This document shows positions 13,090-24,911 of a DNA stretch of 64,000 nucleotides, piece by piece (the stretch's first letter is position 1; every line of letters begins with the position of its first letter). A model generated the notes under the pieces. That model was not told the DNA's origin, made no database searches, and saw nothing but the letters and a program-made list of their open reading frames with translations. The stretch is from assembly GCA_033220425.1 (NCBI GenBank), contig CM065650.1, forward strand, positions 3,410,001-3,474,000, written 5' to 3'. Origin of the DNA: Lepraria neglecta. Lineage: Eukaryota > Ascomycota > Lecanoromycetes > Lecanorales > Stereocaulaceae. The position numbers were made by a program, and so were the translations under genes.

Positions 13090-16000
13090 ATATTAGTAGG
13101 ATCGTGATTAATTTAAGTTAGATCGGGGTTTACCTTTAACGGATCGGAATTTACTAACCTTTAATTAGTTCTAGCCTCCGCCAATTTGGAATTTTTCTAT
13201 ATCTAGTATACTTTCCGGGGCTACTATACAATAATAATATAATAGTATAGTAAAATAGATTAAAACCTGTAGTACGGTGGTACCGACCTTAGGAGTATAC
13301 GACGTTTATACAAGCCTACGCGGATGACCCGGATTACTACTAGGATAGCCTAATGTTATAGATCGACAGGTTAAATGCCCTTTCTGCGGTAAGAAGCGCA
13401 GGAATATAAGAGGTCTCTCCAATCACATCAACCGCTATCGTGTCTAGCTCGGCGAGGAATCGCGGAAGATTCCTCTTAAAGTTCAATCGCATAAAGGCTC
13501 GACTAGCTAGATCCAAATATACGACAGTTAATCCTATAGTCCAATAGTAGCTATGAGGACTAATAAAGACTCTAGACGAGGAGATAATAAACCTAATAAT
13601 ACTTCCGACGATTATAAGGTCGGGGACGTATATAGTAGTAGTCCTATCGTGAGAAAGGGTCTTCTCTTAATATTATCTTCTACTATATAGGTTACCTACT
13701 AGGAGGAGACGAATAGACTAGCTGGCGAGCTAGTCGTTAATCTAAGCGAGGAAAGTAGTATATCTTAAGGGTTAAATGATAAGCTAAGACGAAAAGAGCT
13801 AAAGCGCTAGCCTTTATACCCTTTTTAAACCGAAACGGACTATATATAGGCTTTTTGGTTATAGTACGAACGATATTTAATAGGTGCGGTATAGAGATTC
13901 TTTAACGACGATAAAATGAAATCTATCTACGATCTTCTAAGCTTTAAGAATACTAAAGAGTAGAAGTCTTTAATCCAAAAAATCCCTTACGGTATTCAGA
14001 ATAATATCTAGATATAAGCGGTACTAAAGATAGCTTCGCCGACTAACGGGGTACGAGAGTATAAGAATTACTATATAATATACCGAGATATTATGCAAGG
14101 AATTCGGTTTTTACTTGGTTATATTCCCTTTCGCGATAAGCTCTCTTATATACTAGTACGAACTTACTCCTCACAAGGAGTACGTAGGTATAGTAGGCTA
14201 TATACTACTGAATAGTGGTAGGAAACGTAATCCGCGCTACCTAAAGGAGCTATAGTAGTCCCCCTACTTATCTCCTCCGATAAAATAGATCTTTCTATAT
14301 ACTATAGCGATCATATCGTATAGCCTATCTATTTCACGATTAGCAATCTCGACGCGGCTACTCGGCGATCACAAACAAGGCTAGGTATATTACTTCTAGG
14401 TTTTATACTGATACTGGGTAAAGGGGAGAACGAGGATGACTTGAAAGCAAAATTGTACTATACCGCGATATGGCGGGTACTAAAGCGTGAGTCTAGTGTA
14501 ATAGAATAATAAATATACTTATAAGCTAATATAACTATAGCTATTAAAAAACTAGCGAGGAAAGGTATCCTGATTAAGTATATAGATAGGAATACTCGAA
14601 AATGCTTTCTAATTATATCGGGTATATTAGTAGACTATAAGGAGCAGGTCTTGATTACTGGGATTAAATCTAAGATCCATTATTCTATATATACTGTGCT
14701 ATTAAAGAGTAGAGAAAACCTTATAGGGAAATAGCTACTACGGACGTATACTTCTATACAAGCTTAGATTCAAAGGTAAAAACCAGGGATAACTACTTAA
14801 CCCGGCGATAATTGGGTCTATCCCGTCGAAAACTTTGCGTAGAGATATTACCTCCTTAATATCTATCGCGCTATAATAGTTAATATCCTCTATCAGCTAC
14901 TAAAAGGTACTATTATATACCTAGTAGTATAGACTATAAAGTTAATTAAGGAAGTCTACCTACCTATTTAGAAAAGAAAGCGCGACGGGTCTATAAAATC
15001 TGAAGATCTTCTTGATAAGCGTTTTCGGGAGGTGCCCTATTTCCCGGGACTTAAGTATTTTAAAAGGTATACTCGTGTTATCTAATAGACGGGGGTCGAA
15101 CAGAAAGCTATAGTTTACTAGTTAATTGTAGTTGTTACTCCGCTTCTAATATAAGAGAAGCCTATAGTAGTACTATTCGCTAGAGCCGCAATAGATTTTA
15201 TTATAATAGCCTTTTATCGCTCCTATAACGATAATATACTCTAATATATAACTTATACCTTAGAACGTATAGATAAGCTAAAGGGAGTCTTCTATTCGAT
15301 AAGGACTAATTTTAATTACCCTAAATAGTACTCTATAACACACTTTATATAGATGATTAAGGATTTTGGAATAGTAGACGGTATAGATACTAGATAATTC
15401 GAAAGTAGTTATAAGGTTCTTATTAAATAATTCTACGGACGAACTAATAAGTAAGATAGCTATCTAAGCTAGATCGCGGAGTATAATACTAGCTATACTA
15501 AATTTACTGCGATGGATGACTATATACTCTATAAGGTTGGAAAACTAATTAGTTAAGCCGATAAGGACGAAGCTCTTTAGCTTATAGTAGTATCCAAAAG
15601 TCCTATAGATTTATGTAAACTAGGCTAGCTAATGACTCCGGTAGAGCGGGGGGTATTCCTTAGGGTACGAGGGGTGAATCCGCATCTATAGAGACAGGCT
15701 AAGAGGATTAAGACAGATCTATCGGCTACCGAAGGATTTCTTAATATATTAGCAGTCTTTATAAGGAACTAGAGAGCTATAGTTAATAGTATTAAGATTA
15801 CCGAGGAAGAGCGTGAACGCTTAGAAAAGAATTCCGTCTGGTGCGCTTCGTATCTAGTAGTACTCTATAGCTCTATTACCTGCTGGGCGCGAGATAGTAA
15901 GGACCCGAATGATATAGAAAAGCTTCAGAAGTAATTCGTTCGCTACTTACCGATATAGTAAAGGAGACGCGAATAGAGGCGAGACTACGTATAGGTCTAG

Positions 16001-16640
16001 CGAGATCTAGAAGACGGCGAAGCCTATAAGCATATTAAAATACTGAAAGAACTGCGACCTAGGTAACTACTAATGACTATTACTATTATTAACCCTGAGA
16101 GGTAGGATAAGGATAGCGTAAACAGGAGATATACAGGAGCTTGGATACATAAATTTCGATTACTAGACTAGGGAACCCCTTATACAATCTACGGTATAAT
16201 CGAGGTCAAGCGTATTCTATCAAGCGACGCAAAGAACCTACATAAGATTGGACCTCGACGGTTCTACGAACTATCTGCAATATCACGGAATATATATCTA
16301 GTCCCTGTAGGCAAGAGAGATATCTTCTATATTAATAACTATATAGACTAGGATTAATATAACTTACTATACTATAAAAAGTGGGAGAAGAGAGATAAAG
16401 AGACTATTAAAGACATTATTAAGAAGTATAGGATTCCCTAATATATCAATATTAAAGATTGATTATAGGTATAGTCGGCTCGTATAATAGTGGCTATTAT
16501 AATATATAAACGGGCTGATAGCGGTAATAATTCATTCTAGATCGGCTTCGTTTTGTGTTAGATCGGCTATATTTCATATTAGATCGGTATTTATATAAGT
16601 TTGATTGGCATTTATTTAAGTTTGATCGGTATAAAAGTTC
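13090..16640 (+). mobile_element. Plavaka/KDZ-type DNA transposon, RIP-inactivated
   Basis: Translation of the plus strand gives a recognisable Plavaka-type (CMC/KDZ-related) transposase in pieces. Parts: an N-terminal C2H2 finger near 13,370-13,450 (CPFCGKKRRNIRGLSNHI), the family core near 14,250-14,420 (VVPLLISSDK followed by PIYFTISNLD, matching the usual VPLILSSDKT...PLYLTIGNI pattern), a second core near 15,330-15,460 (KDFGIVDGIDT...ESSYK...FYGRTNK), and a C-terminal part ending near 16,460 (YINNYID-D-YNLL). Many codons have become stops by G-to-A or C-to-T change, so it is dead. Repeats with an AGATCGG core lie just outside the gene on the left (about 13,100-13,150) and right (16,536-16,632). 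The exact termini were not found. Confidence 0.8.
16536..16632. repeat. Subterminal 20-21-bp repeat array of the Plavaka element
   Basis: Five direct units with a TTAGATCGG-like core begin near 16,538, 16,558, 16,578, 16,599 and 16,619, spaced 20-21 bases. A shorter related array with TTAGATCGGT and TTTAATCGC cores sits at 19,697-19,760. In CACTA-like elements, such subterminal arrays bind the transposase. Confidence 0.6.
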
Positions 16641-19600
16641 CTAGTATTTTATTTTAAAATTGCGGTAAAAGGGATTAGACCCTTAACGTCGCGGTTTATA
16701 ATTAGCTTCCTATATCTCCCCTGTTAAAAATAACGCGGATCTTATACGCTATAGTTACTTTATCCTTACTCAAAATAATACGAAACTAATACGCTAAAAG
16801 GGTTACTCGTCAAGTTCATTTCCTTTCCTAAATATTATTTACTTTTACCCTATCCACCTTTTTTCTAAGCGCTCGCTACTATAATAAATATCTACTCCTC
16901 TACTTTCAGCTACTACTTTATTTTAAACCCGTACGTTTTTCGTTTATAATATACACAGATCTATATATATCTAGCTCTTCTATAGTCTATCCTGGTTTAA
17001 AGGCAGGTAAACTAATACTAGAGATATACTACACGTACGTTGAAAGCTCCAAGATTGATATATATAAGAATACGAACGCTGACTGTCCTATAGAAAAGGA
17101 ACTAGAAACGACGTGCCTAGTCCTTCTCTGCCGACGAGGACGAGGTTAGGATTAAACGCTAGCGCTGTCAACGTATAAGCCTCTTGTCGTCTTTAGAGGA
17201 TAATCTAGCTATACGCGATAGAAATATAGGAATAATGGTTTGCCTAAGCTAATCCTAAATACGAACGCCTTTGCTAACCGCCTGGATTAGACTCCTTAAG
17301 CGATAGGTTATCGTCGAGTACCTTCTAAATATATCTCTAAATAACGATACGCAAGAGATCCCTCAAGCTCCCTACCTTCCTCACCCCTGTAACGTCGCCG
17401 GTATTTAGTAAAGCCGATACAATATATATCCCTAGTACGCCTCAACAAAAGATACTCGAAGAGGGGCCCGATACAATAAGCTAGCTTATTATAATATAAT
17501 CTCGACGATAACGAAGATAGGAATACCGTTCTATGGTTAGGTTCGTGCCGGCGTCCAAAAACATTCTCTAGCGACTTATACCAGCCCGTCTTCGTTACTA
17601 CGCTTTTTACCCTATACGCAGATATCCTACTCGGCAGTCTATTAGAAGGAAATAGCTTACCTTGGCTAGAACTTTACCCTATTCGCCTCAGCAATATGAT
17701 AAAACGTATCTAGGTAGATCGTACTTATCGACTTGGATCTACAATAACGGTGGATTTGGTTCCTACTATAGACGAGGCGAGGAAAGTAAGTTCTTAAAAT
17801 ATATATCGGAATGAGCTAACAACGTATATAGCTCTATAATAGTATTGGCTAGCTCCGTTACTATATAATGGAAAAGATTAGAGACGTGGTAGGAACCAGC
17901 TATAGATTCGGTGATCGGGAGAAGGTCAGCGCGCTCCTCGAAGATAATAACTTTCTAGTACCTAATTAAGCAGAGGTAAGTATTATATTAATAACTCTAT
18001 AAACGCTAATTGGTTAATAGCCCTTAAGGAAGCGCTTTATGGCGGACGTTATCATCAATTCGTTAGCAAGATACTTCTATAAATCTAATACTAGGGTTCT
18101 TAGGTCTAACCTAAATACCGAAAAGCGCTTCTAATCACTCACCGGGAATGTAATCGCCTAGGTTGCTATATACTGTCGGTATACAATTTCGGAGTACGAA
18201 TACAGAGGAGAGAAATAGACGATAATATTCGAGGGGTATATAGTACAAGGTACTATAGAAAATGCTCTATATACTTTAATACGCCTATAGCTAACCTACT
18301 ATAGTAATATTCCTATATATAAAGGAGACCTAGGACGAATAGAGAGTCAAGAGAAAAGAAATTCTGCTTAGGCTTATTTATCGACGCGTAATTGTATAGG
18401 CGGGACGAAAACCCGGAAACGTTACAAAAAGAATACTACCCGTTCATAATCTATTTAAGGATAGCCTATCTGACTTAAGTAATAACGAGTAACTAGTAAG
18501 GCTGACCTTATCGAGTACAAAACAAGGAGCTGGAGAAGGACAGTCCGATTCTAGGTATTTGTTAGGCCTTTAGGATGGGCTTAGCTCGAGTCCTATTACT
18601 ACCGCTTCGACGAAGATAGTATATAGGAGTATATAGGGAAATGTAAGTAGTAGATTATATATCGATAGAATTATATAAGACGCTAATTATCGGATAGTAA
18701 AAGAGTAGTATATAAGAGGGAGAGAAAGACGAAAAAGTAAGTTGTTGAATTAACTATAGTTTTACTATTCTAATAAACGCGGGTAGGATAATACGGGAGA
18801 CAAAATACCTAAGGTAGGTCAAGCTATCTCTCTATACTGCCGTCGATTATTACTAATAGTATATAGGCGTTGTAAACTTCCTCGAAGAACTAAGCAGTAA
18901 GGAACCCCTCCCTACTCTACTATCTATTATTACTAATATATATAGGGATCGCAAGTTCATTCTAAGAATATAGCTATAAGTATACCTCCGTTGATCGCTC
19001 TTGATTAAGATAGCTGGCTAATATCAATGATAGATCCGTATAGACAAGGGCTATACAGACGTGAAGGCAAGTGTATACTATATCAACGAATATTATGTAT
19101 TTACTAAATAGATCGAATAGATAAGTAATATATTAGATGATTCGGATAAGGTTTAAAGCCTCTAGTATCTTAATAGTATAATACTACTAATAGATAAATA
19201 GGATTAAAAACAAATCTCGACCAAAACTGCGATTGAAGTAAGTCGGGACGCGAATCTATATATAGTGAACTAATATTGGCTAGTTATCTTCCTCTCCTGA
19301 CCTTACCGACCTATCCGACCCTAGCGATAACGAGGAGTAACCCGAATAGCCCCTTACTAACGAGGAATATAAGAGAAGGCTTAACAAGATATTCGACTGC
19401 CTAGATATATAATATATAGTGGAATAGGGAGGTCGGATCACCGCTGCAGACAAAGATATAGGATTCGATATATAGTTGAGTACTATAGGATATAAGAAGA
19501 TGAACAAGTTCTGGTATATATTTAGAGATAGGGAGGATAAGGGAGTATGGTATAAGGGTATAGCTACGGTAAAAGGGTTTGCAAAATTTGTAAAGCGCGT

Positions 19601-19770
19601 GTAGAGTCACCGCCGCGTCGAAGTAGGACGCCCGTAGGCTATAATAGTAGCGTTACCGGCGGCTGTACTATCGGTTCTTACTATATCGTTTTCTTTTTAT
19701 ATTAGATCGGTATTCTATTATATTTAATCGCTGTTTCGTTTCGTTTAATCGCGATTCCTATATTATATAT
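16640..19770. other. Unclassified decayed stretch, possibly a second element or accessory gene
   Basis: No gene is intact. Coding-like pieces occur on the minus strand around 18,500-18,960, but I could not assign a family. The right end at 19,697-19,760 carries three 21-base units related to the array at 16,536-16,632, so the stretch may be a related element or an accessory segment of the Plavaka element. Small minus-strand open frames near 19,280-19,610 show no domain. Confidence 0.3.
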
Positions 19771-20229
19771 AGAGCTCGGACCCGCAAGTAATTCATTATT
19801 TACTAGCGATCTATATTGCCATTCGCGAATAGTGTACCTAAGAAGCTCGGCGTAGCCAATTACGACTAGCTATATAAAGATACTCTGTTCACTCGGGTTA
19901 TAGAATTGCCCTTCGGGATAGGAGAAGTTCTATAGTAAATAGGTATCCTACGACAATAAAAAGCGAAGGGCTCCGGAGAGACAAGCGATAATATATACTA
20001 AAAGGAAATGGAATAAGTATATAGCGCTACAAGAACAAAAGACTTATGTAGAATCATATGAGATAAATAGTCCATTCAATTCAATGTAACTCGAATGCCT
20101 CTGGTTTTAGTTGTTTGCTAGGATGCCTCGGTGGCCCCTAGAGGCGCTCCTGAGCTAGCTTTCTAGCGTACCCCGCTCATAGCCTCAGAGGCCACTGAGG
20201 CGCCCCCGAGGCAGAAATATAATTCGCAG
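19771..20229. other. Less decayed spacer with GC-rich inverted repeat
   Basis: This spacer is less AT-rich than its surroundings and has no gene. Within it, 20,121-20,213 holds imperfect inverted arms: TGCCTCGGTGGC on the left pairs with GCCCCCGAGGCA on the right, with GAGGC-type repeats between. It may be a small foldback element that escaped RIP because it is short or single-copy. Confidence 0.45.
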
Positions 20230-21905
20230 ATGTAAATCGCTAACTACTTACCTACGAGCGCTTAAATAGCGCTAAGTAATAGTAGGGACAGAAGGTTTCC
20301 GTCTTTAAAGCTTATCTAGAAGAATTAGAAAGCTATATTACTCCCCTATTAGAAGAGTTCCGGGTAAATAGCTTTTTAACTAAACTCCGCCCTAAGTTAA
20401 AGTCTAAAATCCTAAGTACCGATAGTATCCTAATAACGCGTAATAGTCTCCTAGTACTTGCGATTATATAAGAAAAGAATCTTAAGCGTTATCTATTAAT
20501 AACTAGGTCTAGTAGTAAGAGTAAGCCTTTAGAAGAATAGATATTTAGTACTCTAACTAAGTCCGCTAGCGGAGAGCTAGTAGGATACTAGCGAGGTAGT
20601 AAGAAGAGACGAAATTCTAAGTCTTATCTAGTATCTAAGGCTAACCCTAAATACTATAATAATAATAATTATTATTATAGTAAGACGGGGTATTAGAAGC
20701 CAGAATATCCCTATAGGGATAATCTAAGCTTTACTCCTACTAATTCGGTATATTTAGAGAAAGATAGTACCCCGCCGCTATCGAGTATATAGGGAAAGAC
20801 CGACAAATAGAAGCTTTAGAACCTCTTTACCTTAAGGGATAAATAATCCTCCTAGGTAGTCGATAGCCCTTTAAGAGGCTAGTTAACCCTAGGGCAATAA
20901 TTAGCTTGGTCTCTTAGCGGTTCGTAGTACAATATAATTATAGCTAGAGCGCTCTATCTTGCCGACGCCGGTATAACTAAGCGGGTAAAGTACTTTTTAT
21001 TATAAGGCGTTTTAGTTAAGCTATATAGCTACTAATAACTAGGGGTAAGAAAAGGAATATAGTTCCTTATTCTATACTATAGACTAGGAGGGTCCCGACT
21101 TAATAATTAGGATGCTAGCGCTTTATAAATTAGGTATTATAGTTAATATACTAGCGCGCTAATAACGGTACCAAATAAATCCTAGGCTGATATAGCTAGA
21201 TAGACTAACTAAATTTAGTAAAGTTTTATAATAGAAATAGAAAGTATTCGCTATAGTTTACGCTAGCGCTATAATAGCGGAGTAACCTTAGACTAATAAG
21301 TTCGATATAACCCTTCCTCCTGAATTATAGGAGTATAAAGATATTTTCTTAAGTAAGAAAGTAGGGATCTTACCTAAATAAAAGTAGGGAGACTATACTA
21401 TTAAGTTAGACGGTAGGGAGCTACCTTATAGTCCTATCTATAATCTATTAAGAACGGAGCTAACGGAGCTTCGGCGGTACCTTAATAATATACTAGGAAA
21501 GAAGTAGATTCGCTACTCTGTTTCGCCGGTAGGAGTATCTATACTTTTTCTACCGAAGAAGGATAGGAGGCTATATATTTATATAGATTATTAAGGGTTA
21601 AATACGATAATAATCAAGAATTAGTACCTATTACCCCTAACTATAGAGACGCTAGACCGCTTAAGCGGTACTAAAATCTTCTTAAAGTTAGACCTTAAGG
21701 ATATATATTACTATATCCGAATTTAGTATAGCGATAAATAGAAGATAGCGTTCTATACGCGTTACGGTTACTTTAAATATCTTATTATACTATTTAGGTT
21801 AGCGAATACCCCTACTACTTTCTAAGTATATATTAATCGGGCCTTTATAGGCCTAGTCGATATAATATATATAGTATATTTGGATAATATCTTGGTTTTT
21901 GCGGG

Positions 21906-24109
21906 ATACGATTATAACCCCGAAATTCATTAGAAAGCCGGGGACGATTCCCTAAGGGGGGAGATACTATTAGTAAAGGAACGGGTAGAGTAGTTATAGT
22001 ACTATTATAAAACGATTAAGGAGTATATAGGATACGGAAGGAAGTATAGGAGAAAGTTATCTTAATTCTTTTAAATAGTAAGTACCTAATACTAAATACT
22101 AGAATACCGAAAGGAAAAAGTAAGAATATAATCTAAGAGGACTAAGCCTAGAAAGTTAGTATAAGGAGTAGTAGCGGAGCGATACCGCTTACCCTCTTTA
22201 CTACTTTTATAGCTCTCCTCCTCTCTCTTCTCTTCTCTCTCCTTACTACCCTTCTCTCCTCTATCCTCCTCTCCCCCCGCTCCTCTAATATAGTACCCGG
22301 AATAACTTTACTCCGAGGTTAGCTTATAGGTAGCTATATAACTTAGTATATAGCGGTAGTATACGATACGCTAGAGCTTATCTCCTCTTCCTCTACCTCC
22401 TCTTCTTCCTCTACCTCCTCTTTATTATCCTCCCTACTTTCCCTAAACCCCTCTTCTTCCTCTTCCTCCTCTTTCTCCTCTTTCTCCTCTTCCTCCCCTT
22501 CCTCCTCTTCTTTCTTATTACTCTCCTCCTCTACTATATTTATCTCCGCACTTATAATATATAGCCCTTCTACCTTATCCTAGAAAAAATTAGTTAGTAT
22601 ATATATAGTATATAAGGCGTATAAGCGGAGTTAAGGATAGTAGTATAATAGAAGGATAGAGAAGGAAAGAATAGAATATAACTTACCTTCTATAGCGAGT
22701 TAGCGGAGTTAACTTACAGATTCGGATATCTTACTAATACCTATACCCTCCCCTCTAGGTTAGCTACCTACTAAGCTAACCGATTACTCGACGTAGCGGG
22801 GGTTATACTATAGTCCTTATACTACTAGGTAATCTGCCGAAGCAGGTCCCTAATATACTAGACTAACGGGTATAATACGCCTATCGCTACTATACTACTA
22901 GCTAACTTAGCGGCGAGTGCCTAAACCTCTACCCTAAACTCTAGTAGTATCTTTAATATTAGCGGAATATAGATAGAATATTAAGTAATACCTATACTAT
23001 AATATAACGGTTTACTCTATATTATACCCCCTTATATCGAGTATAAGGAGGTACTAATCTATAGTAGTACTAGACTTGTACCCGAAGGCACGGCCTATAT
23101 AGGAGGTCCGCTACTGCGAATATTAGCGGCGCCCCGATAACGGGGCTCTTACGTATTAAATTATATTTACTTCTACTACTACTACTACTAATATTACTAT
23201 TATTAACTATTAAACTATTAATATTATTTCACGACGACTCCGCGATAGCTCTACTTACTTAGGAATCGAGAGATATTATAATAAGGTAATCTGTTATTAA
23301 TTAGAATCTATACCTACTAAAGGAATATTAGATTATAGGGTATATACTATAAGTAGTAGGAGTTATAAAAGAAGAAAGTGAAAGGGGAATCCGTAGGGTT
23401 TTAACATGGCGATAGTAGTTAGCTAATATTACGTAATATTCACTTCGAAATAAATTCACCTCGTAATTTCGTCATTTCGATAGTAGATATACTCGCGTCA
23501 TCTCGAAGCTATGTGAAGTAGAGACTCTTTCCCCTCCTTTTTCCTATTGGGTTTTGGAAGGTTTTTAATAAGCTCTATCTAATAACTATCTAGCCTCTCT
23601 ACTCTATACGCGCCGCGAAGGCGCGTCGCTATAGCTTTATACTAGAGGGCCAGTACTTAAGAGGGGAGATAATTATAATACTAACTATTATATTAGAAGG
23701 GTCTATCTTATTAGTAAAGTTGTTCCGATATCTCCTAGTACGCGGAGCGCCGGAGTATATCGGGATAATATTCGACCGACTTAGTAGACGTTAGGAGCTA
23801 GGCTCTTAGTAGTACGCTAGCTGCCTAATAGTAGCTATACGTTACCTGCAGAGAGAAGCTTAAGGAGTAGTCTACCTATTTCTTTCCTAAGGATCCTTAG
23901 TAATTAGTTCTAATATAGAACTACCTATACTATACTAGTAATATAATCACTTTACATCTTTAAATACCTTTATATATAGTAATATAGTAATAGTAAGAAG
24001 CTAAGTCGTACTCTAATATCGTAGCGCTAGCGGGACGCAGTTCCTAGAGCGCAGCAACGGTCCGCTAGCGAGGAGCCTATCTTATAGAGCGAGAACGGCC
24101 CGCTGACGG
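21906..24109. other. Unclassified insert with polypyrimidine tract
   Basis: This lies between the reverse transcriptase and integrase pieces of the older gypsy element. No coding domain was recognised. It contains a long C/T-rich plus-strand tract (about 22,180-22,540, built of TCCTC and TCTTCC runs), a CTA-type microsatellite near 23,168-23,190 and a GCGCC...GGCGC hairpin near 23,610. It could be an insertion, or the place where the RNase H region was lost. Confidence 0.4.
22180..22540. repeat. Polypyrimidine low-complexity tract
   Basis: About 360 bases are strongly C/T-rich on the plus strand, with repeated TCCTC, CTCTTCC and CCTCTTTCT units broken by one short purine-rich segment near 22,270-22,370. 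Such tracts can form triplex DNA and are RIP-poor because they hold few CA or TG dinucleotides. Confidence 0.7.
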
Positions 24110-24686
24110 GGAGCATACCTTATACAAGGTTAATTAGAGAGGTTTATAATCCGCCTGCCTTAGGATATCCTAGAATATATAGAACGATAGACCTACTACT
24201 ACGGTATTATTACTGGCCTCGTATACGAGACGCGGTGACCCGGTTCGTATATAACTACTATAGTTACTAGAGACCTAAAGCGCCTAGGGACAAGTATAAC
24301 GGTCTACTCTATCTACTACTAATACTAGAGTAAAGATAGAAAGATATCTCTATAGATTTCATTACCGGACTGCCCGAGGTAGACGGACGTAACGCTATCT
24401 TTATAGTTATCGATAGGCTATCTAAGGAACGCTATTATATCGCGTATACTATATCTAAAGAAGGTAACTTAGCCGAAGCCACTACTAGGCTACTAATCGA
24501 GGGCGTATTCCGTCTATATAGTCTGCCGGACTCTATAGTCTTAGACCGTAGATCGCAATTTACAGCGGACGTCTAGAAATCCTTCTATAAAAGACTTAGT
24601 ATTACTAGTAAGCTCTTAATAGCTTTCTATCCTAAGATAGATAGGTAAACGGAACGAGCGAACTAGGATATCGAACGCTAACTACG

Positions 24687-24911
24687 TGTAAGGGCCGACT
24701 ATAGAGATGCTAGACCGGGTTCGGGAGACTATCTCTATAGTACGGCTATACGATAGCGCAAGTCGTATAGTAGATCGGCTTGATACGAGGGTGCAATCTC
24801 CCTCGATAAATATATTGTCTCTAAGGACTCCTACCTAAGTTCCTCAGGATTTAGTCTATCTAGTAGTAAATCTACTAGTTACTTAGTCACGTATACCTAG
24901 ACCCCGTTACA
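24687..24911 (+). repeat. Left LTR of nested gypsy element
   Basis: A 225-bp repeat with TG...CA ends (TGTAAGGGCC...CCCCGTTACA), preceded by the target duplication CTACG. It matches 30,828-31,052 along its full length without gaps. Confidence 0.95.
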
